A stretch of 64,000 nucleotides of DNA, taken from Arcobacter vandammei. GTDB taxonomy: Bacteria; Campylobacterota; Campylobacteria; Campylobacterales; Arcobacteraceae. Of the stretch, positions 8,879 through 18,099 are shown piece by piece; within the stretch, counting starts at the first letter, position 1, and every line of letters begins with the position of its first letter. The position numbers and the translations under genes are program-made. The notes under the pieces were generated by a model. That model was not told the DNA's origin and did no database searches. It saw nothing but the letters and a program-made list of their open reading frames with translations. The stretch spans positions 147,509 to 211,508 of the forward strand of contig NZ_JADKPZ010000001.1 of the NCBI RefSeq assembly GCF_016106035.1. Reading direction: 5' to 3'.

Positions 8879-9349
8879 ATGAGAAAAGAGATTAAATTAG
8901 CACTAATTATATTTCTTGCAATTTTTATAATTGACCAAGTTGTAAAATATGGTTTTGCTGTTTGGGGATGGGATGCAAATGGTTCAATTATGAGTCTAAA
9001 ACTTGCATATAATTATGGTGTTGCTTTTTCTATGTTCTCTTTTTTGGCTGAAAACTTAAAATATATTCAAGTTTTTATTGTGATTTTAGGAACTATATAT
9101 CTATTTAAAAACAAAGAAGTTTTTTATAAATACTATATACCAATCGCACTTTTATATGCAGGTGGATTATCAAATATTTTAGATAGATTTACTTATGGTG
9201 CTGTGGTTGATTACTTCTATTGGCACTATATGTTTGAGTTTGCAATATTTAATTTTGCAGATGTAATGATAGATTTAGCTGTTGTTATAATCATAATTAT
9301 GCAAATACAAGATAGTAGAAGAGAAAAAAAGCTAAAAGAAAAAGCTTAA
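8879..9349 (+). CDS. lspA: lipoprotein signal peptidase (signal peptidase II)
   Basis: This is a 156-residue inner-membrane aspartyl protease with four predicted transmembrane helices. The catalytic aspartates lie in GGLSNILDRFTYGAVVDYF and FNFADVMIDLAVV, the conserved LspA boxes, and IDQVVKYG is in the first helix. It cleaves the signal peptide of prolipoproteins before the lipobox Cys, for example the ChaN-like lipoprotein in this window. The charged C-terminus (RREKKLKEKA) is cytoplasmic. It sits 3 bp after glmM. Confidence 0.96.
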   Translation: MRKEIKLALIIFLAIFIIDQVVKYGFAVWGWDANGSIMSLKLAYNYGVAFSMFSFLAENLKYIQVFIVILGTIYLFKNKEVFYKYYIPIALLYAGGLSNILDRFTYGAVVDYFYWHYMFEFAIFNFADVMIDLAVVIIIIMQIQDSRREKKLKEKA

Positions 9350-9406
9350 ATAGTTTTAGATATAATCTAAGCAAAATTTTCAAAATAAAAAAATTTAGGA
9401 AAAAAT

Positions 9407-10687
9407 ATGGGTCAAACAATTACAGAAAAAATATTTAGTGAACATGTAGGGAAAAAAGTTTTTGCAGGAGAGATTGTAAGAAGTCCAATAGATATGGTTA
9501 TTGGAAATGATATTACAACTCCAATTTCTATTAAAGCTTTTGAAGATGGTGGATTTAAAGAGTTAGCAAATCCAGATGGTTTTGCAATAGTTTTAGATCA
9601 CTTTATTCCAGCAAAAGATATTGCAAGTGCAAATCAAGCAAAAATTTCAAGAGATTTTGCAGCAAAACATGATCTTAAAAACTTCTTTGATGAAAAAGAT
9701 ATGGGAATTGAACATGCACTTTTACCAGAAAAAGGTCTTGTATTACCAGGAGATGTAATAATTGGTGCAGATAGCCACACATGTACACACGGTGCTTTAG
9801 GAGCATTTAGTACAGGAATGGGAAGTACAGATATATCTTTTGGAATGATTACTGGTGGAAACTGGTTTAAAGTTCCAGAGTCTATAAAAGTGGTATTTAA
9901 AGGAAAACCAGCTCCTTATGTAACAGGAAAAGATTTAATCCTAGAGATTATTAGAATTCTTGGAGTTGATGGAGCTTTATATAAAGCTTTAGAGTTCACA
10001 GGAGATACAATCCAATATTTAAGTATGGATGATAGATTCTCTTTATGTAATATGGCTATTGAAGCAGGGGCAAAAAATGGAATTGTAGCATATGATGAAA
10101 CTACAAAAGAGTTTTTAGATAGAGTATCTAAAGATAATGGTGGATTAAGAGCTGAACCAAAAATTCATTATAGTGATGATGATGCTACATATTGTCAAGA
10201 AATAGTTATTGATGTTGAAAAACTAGAACCTGTAATTGCTTATCCATATTTACCTTCAAATGGACATAGTGTAAGTCAAGCTGTAAGTGATAATATTAGA
10301 GTTGATCAAGTGTTTATTGGAAGCTGTACAAACGGAAGATTAAGTGACTTTAAAGTGGCTGCTGAAATTTTAAAAGGTAAAAAAGTTGCTAGACACACAA
10401 GATTAATTCTTACTCCTGGAACTCAAAAAATTCTAAGAGATGCTACAAAATTAGGATATATTGATACTTTAGTAGATGCTGGTGCAGTTGTTTCAAATCC
10501 TACATGTGGAGCCTGTTTAGGTGGATATATGGGGATTTTAGGAGATGGAGAGGTTTGTATCTCTACAACAAATAGAAACTTTGTTGGAAGAATGGGAAGT
10601 AGAAGTTCTAAAATATATTTAGCAAATAGTGCTGTTGCAGCTGCTAGTGCAATAAGTGGATATATTACAGATCCTAGAAGTTTATAA
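9407..10687 (+). CDS. leuC: 3-isopropylmalate dehydratase large subunit (LeuC-type, aconitase family)
   Basis: This is a 426-residue aconitase-superfamily large subunit. The 4Fe-4S cysteines are in FIGSCTNGRLSDF and NPTCGACLGGYMG. GADSHTCTHGALGAFSTGMG holds conserved active-site residues. The length matches the short LeuC form common in archaea and many Campylobacterota, rather than the roughly 470-residue enterobacterial form. It isomerises 2- and 3-isopropylmalate in leucine synthesis with LeuD; no leuD is adjacent here. A homoaconitase-like role cannot be excluded from sequence. A clear AGGAAAAA ribosome-binding site precedes the ATG, and the stop overlaps mobA by one base. Confidence 0.9.
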   Translation: MGQTITEKIFSEHVGKKVFAGEIVRSPIDMVIGNDITTPISIKAFEDGGFKELANPDGFAIVLDHFIPAKDIASANQAKISRDFAAKHDLKNFFDEKDMGIEHALLPEKGLVLPGDVIIGADSHTCTHGALGAFSTGMGSTDISFGMITGGNWFKVPESIKVVFKGKPAPYVTGKDLILEIIRILGVDGALYKALEFTGDTIQYLSMDDRFSLCNMAIEAGAKNGIVAYDETTKEFLDRVSKDNGGLRAEPKIHYSDDDATYCQEIVIDVEKLEPVIAYPYLPSNGHSVSQAVSDNIRVDQVFIGSCTNGRLSDFKVAAEILKGKKVARHTRLILTPGTQKILRDATKLGYIDTLVDAGAVVSNPTCGACLGGYMGILGDGEVCISTTNRNFVGRMGSRSSKIYLANSAVAAASAISGYITDPRSL

Positions 10688-11268
10688 TGAGTTTTGAACC
10701 ATTTAAAATCCCTTGTGTTATTTTAAGTGGTGGAAAAAGCCAGAGAATGGGAGAAGATAAAGCTCTTCTTCCATTTTCTTCTTCAAACTCTTTAATAGAG
10801 TTTCAATACACAAGATTAAAACCTCATTTTAATGATATTTATATCTCTAGTAAAATAGATAAATTCTCTTTTTTAAGTGATAAATCAAAGATAATTTTTG
10901 ATGAAAACAAAGATATTTACTCTCCAATTTTAGCTTTAAAAACTATTTTAGATAAGTTCGATGAAGTTTTTATAATTACTGTTGATACTCCTTTTATAAA
11001 ATTGGAAACTATTGAAAAACTAATCAACTCTTCAAAATCTTATGATATTACAATAGCAAAAACTCCTAATAAAACTCACAATCTTTGTGGGGTATTTAAA
11101 AAATCTTGTTTAGAAAATATTAAACAGATGATAGAAAATAATATTCATAAAATAAACTATCTAATAAAGAACTCAAATTTCAAAGAGTTAGAGTTTTTAA
11201 ATGAAGATGAATTTTTAAATATAAATAATCAACTTGAATATGAAAAAGCAATCAAAATTATAATATGA
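10687..11268 (+). CDS. mobA: molybdenum cofactor guanylyltransferase
   Basis: This is a 193-residue nucleotidyltransferase that joins GMP to Mo-molybdopterin to give MGD for DMSO-reductase-family enzymes (formate dehydrogenase, Nap and others). The GTP-binding signature VILSGGKSQRMGEDKALLPF lies at residues 11-30. FIITVDTPFIK contains the metal-binding Asp. The middle segment IAKTPNKTHNLCGVF corresponds to the MobA substrate loop. The ATG overlaps the leuC stop (TAATG), so translation is coupled although the pathways are unrelated. Confidence 0.92.
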   Translation: MSFEPFKIPCVILSGGKSQRMGEDKALLPFSSSNSLIEFQYTRLKPHFNDIYISSKIDKFSFLSDKSKIIFDENKDIYSPILALKTILDKFDEVFIITVDTPFIKLETIEKLINSSKSYDITIAKTPNKTHNLCGVFKKSCLENIKQMIENNIHKINYLIKNSNFKELEFLNEDEFLNINNQLEYEKAIKIII

Positions 11269-11363
11269 AATTATGATATTTATAAAATAAAAGCTTATAT
11301 AAATAAGTGATATATTATAACTTTTTTGTTAATATCAAAGGTATTTTTAAAAAAGGGATTGCT

Positions 11364-12833
11364 ATGAATAAAAATGAGTTAAGAAAAGCTCTTGAAATTG
11401 TAGATATGGAAATAAAAAAAGCTGGTATTTCAAGAAGAGATGCCCTTAAAATGGCAGGTCTTGGTGGAGCTGCTTTTTTAGCTGGTGGTAGTCAAGCACA
11501 AGCAGCTACTATTGCAAAAGCAAGTAGTGAAGCAAAAGGTAAAATTGTAATAATTGGTGGAGGATTAGCTGGAGTTTCAACAGCAGCTAGACTTATGAAC
11601 ACATTAACAAATGCTGATATTACTATTATTGAACCAAATTCTAAATCTGTTTCTTATCAACCAGGAACTACTCTTGTTGCAAGTGGAGTTTATAAATCAA
11701 AAGATGAACTACTATTTGATACAAAAGATTATATGCCAAAAGGTGTAAAATGGATTAAAGAAAAAGCTATTGAGTTTAACCCTGAAGCAAATAAAGTAAC
11801 TTTATCAAATAAAGAAGTTATTGATTATGATTATTTAATTGTTGCAGCTGGAATTACTCTTGATTATGGTGCTATTAAAGGTTTAGAAGAGGTTGGAGAT
11901 GCTTATAGTGCAGGAGATGCTAGTAAAATATTAAAAGCTTTTGGAGATAGTGGAGTAACATCTGTTTATAATATTGATAGTTCAGCACATATGTGGGAAC
12001 AAACACAAAAATTTATAGAAAGAGCAAAAAAAGAGAAAGTTAATGCAATTTTTACAGCTCCAAATACAGCAGTAAAATGCGGAGGAGCTCCAAAAAAGGT
12101 TATGTATTTAGTAAATTCAAGACTAAATGAAGCAAAAGCTAGAGCAAATGCAACATTAACTTATTATGATGATGGCGGAAAGCTTTTTAGTGTAAAAGAG
12201 TATGCAGATGCTATTGAGAAACAGTTTATTGCAAGAGATATGAAATGGAATTTTAGCCATAATTTAACAGGTGTTGATATAGCTAATAAAATTGCAACAT
12301 TTGATAAACACTGGGAAGAGCAAGGTGAATATGACGAAGATTTAAAAGAGCATGATATTATTAAAAAACATATGAATGTTGAAGTTCCTTTTGATTTTCT
12401 ACATATAACTCCTCCACAAAAAGCACCAGATGAAATAGGAAAATCTCCTATTGGTTCTGCTAAAGGTTGGATTCCTGTAAATAAAGAGAGTTTACAACAT
12501 GTTAAATATAAAAATATCTTTGCTATAGGAGATATTGCCGCTGTTCCTATGGGAAAAACTGGTGGAACAGTAAGAAAACAATATAAAGTATTAGTTGATA
12601 ATCTTATTTCAGTAATGGAAGGGAAAGAGCCTACAGCTAAATTTGAAGGCTATACAGTATGTCCACTAATTACAGATATTGGAACTGTAATGTTAGCTGA
12701 GTTTGACTGGAGTGGAAAACCAACACCATCTTTTCCAATAGACCCAACTCAAGAGAGATGGATTTGGTGGTTATTAAAAGTGTATCTATTAAAACCCATG
12801 ACAATGTATGGAATGTTAAGTGGTAAAGCATAA
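11364..12833 (+). CDS. sulfide:quinone oxidoreductase-like flavoprotein, Tat-exported
   Basis: This is a 489-residue FAD oxidoreductase when started at the ATG at 11364, preceded by AAAAGGGA; the frame stays open 57 bp further upstream but without a good ribosome-binding site. Residues 22-31 (ISRRDALKMA) and the following AGLGGAAFLAGG form a twin-arginine signal. The FAD dinucleotide-binding motif is IVIIGGGLAGVS (61-72). AVKCGGAPKKVMYL and YTVCPLITDIG carry the two conserved SQR/FCSD cysteines, and NIFAIGDIAAVPMGKTGG is the second FAD motif. It probably oxidises sulfide or polysulfide at the periplasmic face and passes electrons to quinone or a cytochrome. The rhodanese gene downstream supports a sulfur role. 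The choice between SQR and flavocytochrome c sulfide dehydrogenase is open. Confidence 0.85.
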   Translation: MNKNELRKALEIVDMEIKKAGISRRDALKMAGLGGAAFLAGGSQAQAATIAKASSEAKGKIVIIGGGLAGVSTAARLMNTLTNADITIIEPNSKSVSYQPGTTLVASGVYKSKDELLFDTKDYMPKGVKWIKEKAIEFNPEANKVTLSNKEVIDYDYLIVAAGITLDYGAIKGLEEVGDAYSAGDASKILKAFGDSGVTSVYNIDSSAHMWEQTQKFIERAKKEKVNAIFTAPNTAVKCGGAPKKVMYLVNSRLNEAKARANATLTYYDDGGKLFSVKEYADAIEKQFIARDMKWNFSHNLTGVDIANKIATFDKHWEEQGEYDEDLKEHDIIKKHMNVEVPFDFLHITPPQKAPDEIGKSPIGSAKGWIPVNKESLQHVKYKNIFAIGDIAAVPMGKTGGTVRKQYKVLVDNLISVMEGKEPTAKFEGYTVCPLITDIGTVMLAEFDWSGKPTPSFPIDPTQERWIWWLLKVYLLKPMTMYGMLSGKA

Positions 12834-12835
12834 AA

Positions 12836-13054
12836 TTGAAAAAAGAGTTAAAAATATTTATCTTTATATTGCTTATTTTAACGATACTTATGCACTATAA
12901 AGAGTTTTTATCTCATCCAATTGAACAAATCACTTTATTAACTAGCTCTGGAGCATATGGCTTTGGAGCTTTTCATCCAGTTGTTTTTAGTGCAATTATT
13001 TATTTAATAATTGGAATTCCAAGATTAATATATAAACTTATAAAAGGGAGATAG
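12836..13054 (+). CDS. small membrane protein in the sulfur operon (TTG start)
   Basis: This is a 72-residue unrecognised protein starting with TTG 2 bp after the SQR stop. It has two predicted transmembrane helices (about residues 5-19 and 44-65) linked by a short loop containing SSGAYGFGAFHP. The gene ends 1 bp before the rhodanese ATG, so it is embedded in a tight three-gene operon and is likely real. It may anchor or assist the exported sulfide-oxidising proteins, which is an inference from position only. Confidence 0.65.
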   Translation: MKKELKIFIFILLILTILMHYKEFLSHPIEQITLLTSSGAYGFGAFHPVVFSAIIYLIIGIPRLIYKLIKGR

Positions 13055-13055
13055 T

Positions 13056-14252
13056 ATGAAAAAAGTTGTTTCTAGTCTATTTATGGCATCTATTTTAGGA
13101 TTTAGTGTAAATCTACTTGCACAAGAAAATATTAGTTTAAAAGAGCCAACACCAGCTGTTTTAGAGCTAATTAAAAAATATAAGTTGGAACAAGTAGATT
13201 TTAACTATGTAAAAAAACAAATTGGTAATGGAAGTAGAGGTTCTGTTGAATCTATATTAATAGATGCAAGACCTGAGTTAAAATATCAAAAAGGAACAAT
13301 TCCTTCGAGTATAAATATTCCTGATACAAATTTTGAAGAATTTTATTCTAAATATGATTTCTTAGCAAAAGATAAAAACAAAGAACTAATAGTTTATTGT
13401 GGCGGATTTGGATGTGAAAAAAGCCCAATAGTTGCAGAACTTTTAAAAGAAAAAGGGCATAAAAATGTAAAAGTTTATAGTGCTGGAGAACCTGAATGGG
13501 CAAAAAAATCTTATCTTGAAGTTGGAACAATTGTAATTAAATCTTATCTTGAAAACAACAGTGCTCTAATTGTTGATGCAAGACCAAATGCAAAATTTAT
13601 GCAAGAGACTATTTTAGGAAGTATTAGTGTTCCTGATACAGAATTTGATAAATATGCAGGAAGATTTCCTATAAATAAAGATGAAAAAATAGTTACATTT
13701 TGTGCTGGATTTGATTGTGAGAAGTCAAATATTGTTGCAGAAAAACTATATGATTTAGATTATAAAAATGTATCAGTTTATGCTGGTGGTTTACCTGAAT
13801 GGAAAAAATCAGGACTTCCAACAACAGCAGGAGCTAAAAAAACTGAAGATAAACCAAAAGATAAAAAACCAGAATTTAGTAAAAATGGAGCTAAATTAGG
13901 AAGTGATGAGGGAACTATTGATGGTGAGTGGTTAAAAGCACTTATTATTGAAAACAAAGTTCCACAATATATTCAAATTGTAAATGTTTTAAATGCAAAA
14001 GAGTTTGAAAAAGGGCATATAAAAGGTAGTATAAATATTGAAGCTGAGAAGTTTAATTCTAAAGAACTTTTAGAAAAATTACCAAAAGATAAAACAATTA
14101 TTTTTCATTGTGCTGCTGGTTCAAGATCTTTAGAAGCTTGGACAAAACTTAAAAAAGATAAAGCAGATATTAGTGAAATCTTCTACTTTGATGCAAATAT
14201 AAATTGTAAAGCAGATGATTGTAAAATTGAAGTAAATGAGCCTTTAGATTAA
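13056..14252 (+). CDS. periplasmic protein with three rhodanese domains
   Basis: This is a 398-residue protein with a signal peptide (about residues 1-22). Three rhodanese modules follow, each with a candidate active-site Cys: C115 in VYCGGFGCEKS, C216 in TFCAGFDCEKS and C352 in FHCAAGSRSLEAW. The first two share an unusual CxGFxCEKS loop with a second Cys five residues on and look like an internal duplication; the third is a more ordinary rhodanese loop. A Lys/Pro-rich linker (about 261-275) separates modules 2 and 3. Rhodaneses carry sulfane sulfur as a persulfide. Downstream of SQR, this protein could accept polysulfide sulfur in the periplasm. Confidence 0.85.
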   Translation: MKKVVSSLFMASILGFSVNLLAQENISLKEPTPAVLELIKKYKLEQVDFNYVKKQIGNGSRGSVESILIDARPELKYQKGTIPSSINIPDTNFEEFYSKYDFLAKDKNKELIVYCGGFGCEKSPIVAELLKEKGHKNVKVYSAGEPEWAKKSYLEVGTIVIKSYLENNSALIVDARPNAKFMQETILGSISVPDTEFDKYAGRFPINKDEKIVTFCAGFDCEKSNIVAEKLYDLDYKNVSVYAGGLPEWKKSGLPTTAGAKKTEDKPKDKKPEFSKNGAKLGSDEGTIDGEWLKALIIENKVPQYIQIVNVLNAKEFEKGHIKGSINIEAEKFNSKELLEKLPKDKTIIFHCAAGSRSLEAWTKLKKDKADISEIFYFDANINCKADDCKIEVNEPLD

Positions 14253-14259
14253 GGCTCAT
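14236..14259 (+). terminator. hairpin over the stop codon of the triple-rhodanese gene
   Basis: ATGAGCCTT-TAGATT-AAGGCTCAT is a perfect 9-bp stem that includes the stop codon at 14250-14252. It has no strong U-tract and lies 15 bp before a better terminator. Confidence 0.5.
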
Positions 14260-14274
14260 TACTTTTAAAAGCAT

Positions 14275-14309
14275 AAAAAAAGGGAAGGTTATAAAACCTT
14301 CCCTTTTTT
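14275..14309. terminator. bidirectional intrinsic terminator between the sulfur operon and rplT
   Basis: GGGAAGGTT (14282-14290), an ATAA loop and AACCTTCCC (14295-14303) form the stem, flanked by an A-tract on the left and a T-tract on the right. It therefore serves both the plus-strand rhodanese gene and the minus-strand rplT. Confidence 0.92.
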
Positions 14310-14329
14310 ATTTTGTTTTTGCAAATTTA

Positions 14330-14686
14330 TTATTTAAGTGCTGCTTTAGCAGATGCTACTAAAGATGCAAATGCAGCTGAATCATTCATAGCAAGGTTTG
14401 CTAAGATTTTTCTATCAAGTTCAATTCCTGATAATCTTAAACCATTTATGAATCTTGAGTAGTTAATATCATTTAATCTACAAGCTGCATTGATTCTTAT
14501 AATCCATAGTTTTCTAATATCTCTTTTTTTCTGTCTTCTATCTCTATAAGCATATACAAGACTTCTTTCTAACTGCTCTTTAGCTTTTCTGAAATGTTTT
14601 CTTCTAGCACTAAAGAATCCTCTAGCTAGTTTTAATACTTTTTTGTGTCTTCTTCTTCTTACAACACCAGTTTTTACTCTTGGCAT
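14330..14686 (-). CDS. rplT: 50S ribosomal protein L20
   Basis: This is a 118-residue protein of standard length. [25 protein letters not shown] is the rRNA-binding N-terminal tail, and the C-terminal globular part contains [14 protein letters not shown] and RKILANLA. L20 organises 23S rRNA early in 50S assembly and in many bacteria represses its own operon by binding mRNA that mimics its rRNA site. It is the last gene of thrS-infC-rpmI-rplT, followed by the bidirectional terminator. Confidence 0.97.
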   Translation of the reverse strand: MPRVKTGVVRRRRHKKVLKLARGFFSARRKHFRKAKEQLERSLVYAYRDRRQKKRDIRKLWIIRINAACRLNDINYSRFINGLRLSGIELDRKILANLAMNDSAAFASLVASAKAALK

Positions 14687-14782
14687 ATTTTTCCTTTCTT
14701 TACCGTTATTCTTAATAAGGTGTCAGCTTTGCTGAACTTGTCCATTTTAAATGGAGGGACAAAAATTACTAAAATTTAGTAA
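14687..14782 (-). promoter_or_regulatory. structured rpmI-rplT intercistronic region with three hairpins
   Basis: The 96-bp gap contains three successive inverted repeats: TCAGC-TTT-GCTGA (14723-14735), TCCATTT-T-AAATGGA (14741-14755) and ATTACTAAA-A-TTTAGTAAT (14765-14783, touching the rpmI stop). Such RNA between L35 and L20 genes could affect processing or be an L20 target; no function is shown by the sequence alone. Confidence 0.5.
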
Positions 14783-14980
14783 TTACGCTAAACATAAAGT
14801 CGAAAGAATTCCAGAAACATTTGTACTATGTACAGTTTGTGGTCCTCTTAGGTTTCTTTTTCTTTTTTGAGTTTTTTTAGTTAAAATGTGGCTTCTAAAA
14901 GCAGAACCTCTTTTGATAGTTCCATTTTTCTTTACTTTAAATCTTTTAACAGCACCTTTAACGCTTTTCATTTTTGGCAT
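14783..14980 (-). CDS. rpmI: 50S ribosomal protein L35
   Basis: This is a 65-residue, strongly basic protein starting [20 protein letters not shown], the canonical L35 sequence, with [20 protein letters not shown] in the middle. It is a late-assembling 50S protein. It lies between infC and rplT in the conserved order. AAAGGATTTCTTT upstream supplies the ribosome-binding site. Confidence 0.97.
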   Translation of the reverse strand: MPKMKSVKGAVKRFKVKKNGTIKRGSAFRSHILTKKTQKRKRNLRGPQTVHSTNVSGILSTLCLA

Positions 14981-15116
14981 AAAGAAATCCTTTCATATAA
15001 ATTTGCATTTTCATAGTGAAAAAGTTTTGGATTATACTTAAAAAATTATTAATAAAAGTTTAAATTTATTTTTTGAAGTTCAAAAGAGGCTTTCCTCTTT
15101 TGAATATTTGAGTAGA

Positions 15117-15644
15117 TTAATCTTTTTTAGGAGTAACTAGAAGATTTACATATCTTCCTTCAAGTTTTGGCTCTTTATCCATAATAGCTATATCTTCTAT
15201 CATTTTCCAAACTCTATTTAGAACTTCAACACCAGCTTCAGGATTTGACATCTCTCTTCCTTTTAGAAATACTCTAAATTTAACATGGTTTCCATCTTCT
15301 AAAAACTCTATTGCATGTTTTACTTTATAGTTTATATCATTTTCAGCAATTTTTACAGAAAGTTTAATCTCTTTTATAACTATAACTTTTTGATTTTTCT
15401 TTGCTTCTTTTTTCTTTTTCTCTTGTTGATATTTAAATTTACTATAATCCATAATTTTTGCAACAGGAGGATTTGCATCTGGTGCAATTAAAACTAAATC
15501 AAGTCCAGCTTCATCAGCTAAAGCTAATGCTTGAGAAGTTGAAATAATCCCATAATTTTCTCCAGAATCACTTGTACATCTTAACTCTAATGCCTTGATG
15601 TCATCATTCATTATTACATCAGATTTTTTGTTATCTCTACTCAA
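15117..15644 (-). CDS. infC: translation initiation factor IF-3 (TTG start)
   Basis: This is a 175-residue IF-3. The N-domain contains [20 protein letters not shown] and [18 protein letters not shown], and the C-domain contains [12 protein letters not shown] and [15 protein letters not shown]-3 keeps 30S subunits free and proofreads the start codon. The best start is a TTG (15642-15644) overlapping the thrS stop as TTGA. Non-AUG starts are a known IF-3 feature because the factor discriminates against its own mRNA. An ATG 12 residues in (before NDDIKAL) is an alternative. Confidence 0.93.
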   Translation of the reverse strand: MSRDNKKSDVIMNDDIKALELRCTSDSGENYGIISTSQALALADEAGLDLVLIAPDANPPVAKIMDYSKFKYQQEKKKKEAKKNQKVIVIKEIKLSVKIAENDINYKVKHAIEFLEDGNHVKFRVFLKGREMSNPEAGVEVLNRVWKMIEDIAIMDKEPKLEGRYVNLLVTPKKD

Positions 15645-17449
15645 ATTTTACTTCCTTCTAATATATTTTTTAAATTCGCAATAAACTCATCTTTACTTAA
15701 ATTTGATTGCTCTCTTTTTCTTCTATCTCTTAAAGCGATAGTTTTATTTGCTACTTCTTCGTCTCCAAGAACAACTATCATTGGAACTCTTTGTTTTTCA
15801 GCCATTCTAATTCTTTTATTTAGGCTCTCATTCATACTATATACTTCAGAGTCAATATTATTTTCAAGTAACTCTTTTTGTAACTCTTTTGCATAAGCTA
15901 TATGACTATCTGCAATTGGTACAAAAATAACTTGTGTTGGAGCAATAGCAAATGGGAACTCACCAGCACAATGCTCTGTTAAAATCCCAATAAATCTCTC
16001 AAAAGAACCTAAAATTGCTCTATGAATCATAACAGGTTGTTCTTTTTCACCTTTATCATTTATAAACTCAACATTAAATCTTGAAGGTAAATTCATATCA
16101 ACTTGAACTGTTCCACATTGCCATTTTCTTCCAATTGCATCAAGAATTTTTATATCAATTTTTGGTCCATAGAAAGCTCCACCACCTTCATCTATTCCAT
16201 ATTGAATATTTTTCTCATCAAGTGCATCCATAATACCTTTTGTTGATTTCTCCCAAAAAGTATCATCTCCAATAGCTTTTTCTGGTTTTGTAGAAACTTC
16301 TATTTCATATTTAAAATCAAATAATTTTAATAAGCTATCAACAAACTCTAAAACTTCAAAGATAACCTCTTTAATTTGGTTTTGTGTACAAAAAATATGT
16401 GAATCATCTTGAGTAAACTCTCGAACTCTAAACAATCCGTGCATTGCTCCACTCATTTCGTGTCTATGTACAACTCCATATTCAAAAAGTTTTTTTGGCA
16501 ACTCTTTATATGAAACTAAAGAGTTTTTAAAGATTTGAATATGCCCAACACAGTTCATAGGCTTAATTCCATACTCTTGCTCATCAATAGTTGTAAAATA
16601 CATATTCTCTTTATAGTTTGCATAGTGTCCTGAAATTTTCCACATCTCTGATTTTAAAATCTCTGGACCTCTTACTGGCTCATAACCTCTAATTCTATGT
16701 GCTTTATATAAAATATGCTCTAATTTACTTCTAAGTCTAGCTCCATTTGGAAGCCACATAGGAAGCCCTGCTCCTACATCGTCGTTGAAAGTAAATAGTT
16801 CAAGTTCTGTTCCAAGTTTTCTATGATCTCGTTTTTTAGCTTCTTCAATCATAGTTATATAATCATTTAAAGCTTTTTTATCAAAAAATGAGATACCGTA
16901 AATTCTTGTAATCATCTCATTTTTCTCATCACCACCAAGATAAGCTCCTGCAACACGTGTTAGTTTAAAACTTCTTATCATTCTTGTATTTGGTAGGTGA
17001 GGACCACGACATAAATCTTTAAAATCACCTTGTTTATAAACAGTGATTACTTCATCTTTTATGTTTTTTAAAACAGCTTGTTTTAACTCATCGTGTTTAA
17101 ACTCTTCATAAAACTCATCTCTTGAGGTTTCATGTCTTGTAATAGCTAGTTTTCTATCAGCTAACTCTTTCATCTTTTTTTCAATTTTTGGTAAATCTTC
17201 ATCAGATAATTTGCTGTTTATTTTAAAATCATAATAGAATCCCTCATTTACAACGGGACCAACAAAGAATTTTGCTTCAGGATATAGTTCTTTTATAGCT
17301 TGTGCCATAAGGTGAGCTGTTGAGTGTCTTAATATTTCTAAAGATTCTTTTGAATCATCGGCTTTAATTGTATCTCCACTAATATTTAAAGCCTCTGCAG
17401 TTTGAAGGTCGTATATTTGACCATCTTTTAGTACTCCAATAGGTTCCAA
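15641..17449 (-). CDS. thrS: threonyl-tRNA synthetase (TTG start)
   Basis: This is a 602-residue class II synthetase that charges tRNA-Thr. The N-terminal TGS region is shortened (about 40 residues), as in other Campylobacterota. The editing domain has [10 protein letters not shown] and [13 protein letters not shown]. The catalytic core includes the zinc-site Cys in [10 protein letters not shown], motif 2 in [15 protein letters not shown] and the [13 protein letters not shown] segment; the anticodon-binding domain follows. The start is TTG (17447-17449) after AAAAGGAAA. The stop overlaps infC by 4 bp. thrS heads the thrS-infC-rpmI-rplT transcript. Confidence 0.97.
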   Translation of the reverse strand: MEPIGVLKDGQIYDLQTAEALNISGDTIKADDSKESLEILRHSTAHLMAQAIKELYPEAKFFVGPVVNEGFYYDFKINSKLSDEDLPKIEKKMKELADRKLAITRHETSRDEFYEEFKHDELKQAVLKNIKDEVITVYKQGDFKDLCRGPHLPNTRMIRSFKLTRVAGAYLGGDEKNEMITRIYGISFFDKKALNDYITMIEEAKKRDHRKLGTELELFTFNDDVGAGLPMWLPNGARLRSKLEHILYKAHRIRGYEPVRGPEILKSEMWKISGHYANYKENMYFTTIDEQEYGIKPMNCVGHIQIFKNSLVSYKELPKKLFEYGVVHRHEMSGAMHGLFRVREFTQDDSHIFCTQNQIKEVIFEVLEFVDSLLKLFDFKYEIEVSTKPEKAIGDDTFWEKSTKGIMDALDEKNIQYGIDEGGGAFYGPKIDIKILDAIGRKWQCGTVQVDMNLPSRFNVEFINDKGEKEQPVMIHRAILGSFERFIGILTEHCAGEFPFAIAPTQVIFVPIADSHIAYAKELQKELLENNIDSEVYSMNESLNKRIRMAEKQRVPMIVVLGDEEVANKTIALRDRRKREQSNLSKDEFIANLKNILEGSKI

Positions 17450-17559
17450 TAATTTCCTTTTTTCTAAAAATTTAATGTAATTGCATTTATTCTACCTCAA
17501 TACAACTTAAAAATAATAAAAATATTATCAATTTTAATAAAATTTAGTTACAATTTGAA

Positions 17560-18072
17560 ATGGTTATAAATATTTCAAAAGTAAAAACAGAAGCCTTATT
17601 ATTGTTTTGTAGAGACTTAATTCTTTCATATAAAGATAACAATGATACTAATAGTTATGGTTTAGATAAAGAGATTTTGATTGAATTTAATAATATTTCT
17701 CTTGATATTTTAAAAGAGATAAATAAAGTAACTTTTTCACAAGATTATTATATAAAAAATCGTAAAAACTTTAGAATAAAAGCTATTCTTAATTGCTATG
17801 ATTTTATAAATAAAGAGTTATCAAAAAACCTTAAAGAAAATGAAGAATTCAATCCCTCTATGCTCTATTTTTCGCTACTTACTCTTTGGTTTAAAGAGTT
17901 GGGAAAAGAGAATAAATCAAAAGAGTTTATATTTTTTTTACTATATCCCTATGAGATTGTATATGATAAATTACTTATTGGTATAAAAAATATTGAGTAT
18001 AAAACTATGAATATAAAGATGATTGAATTGGCTGAAAAAGTTATTTATAAATATGAAAAAATAGTTTTATAA
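17560..18072 (+). CDS. hypothetical protein, helical
   Basis: This is a 170-residue protein that I do not recognise. It is rich in Lys, Asn, Ile and Leu, has no signal peptide or clear transmembrane helix, and appears largely alpha-helical (for example EEFNPSMLYFSLLTLWFKEL, about residues 95-114). It stands alone, divergent from thrS and ending in a shared bidirectional terminator. Codon use resembles its neighbours, so it is probably a lineage-specific native gene. Confidence 0.6.
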   Translation: MVINISKVKTEALLLFCRDLILSYKDNNDTNSYGLDKEILIEFNNISLDILKEINKVTFSQDYYIKNRKNFRIKAILNCYDFINKELSKNLKENEEFNPSMLYFSLLTLWFKELGKENKSKEFIFFLLYPYEIVYDKLLIGIKNIEYKTMNIKMIELAEKVIYKYEKIVL

Positions 18073-18094
18073 AAGATGAGTAAACTCATCTTTT
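18071..18094. terminator. bidirectional terminator
   Basis: AAAAGATGAG-TAAA-CTCATCTTTT is a perfect 10-bp stem overlapping the stop of the plus-strand gene and preceding the stop of the minus-strand gene. It is followed by AATTTTT on the plus strand. Confidence 0.85.
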
Positions 18095-18099
18095 AATTT

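Noticed and set aside
11307..11363. Upstream in-frame ATG that would lengthen the SQR protein by 19 residues.
   Set aside because: It would place a non-typical segment before the twin-arginine signal, while the ATG at 11364 has a good ribosome-binding site.
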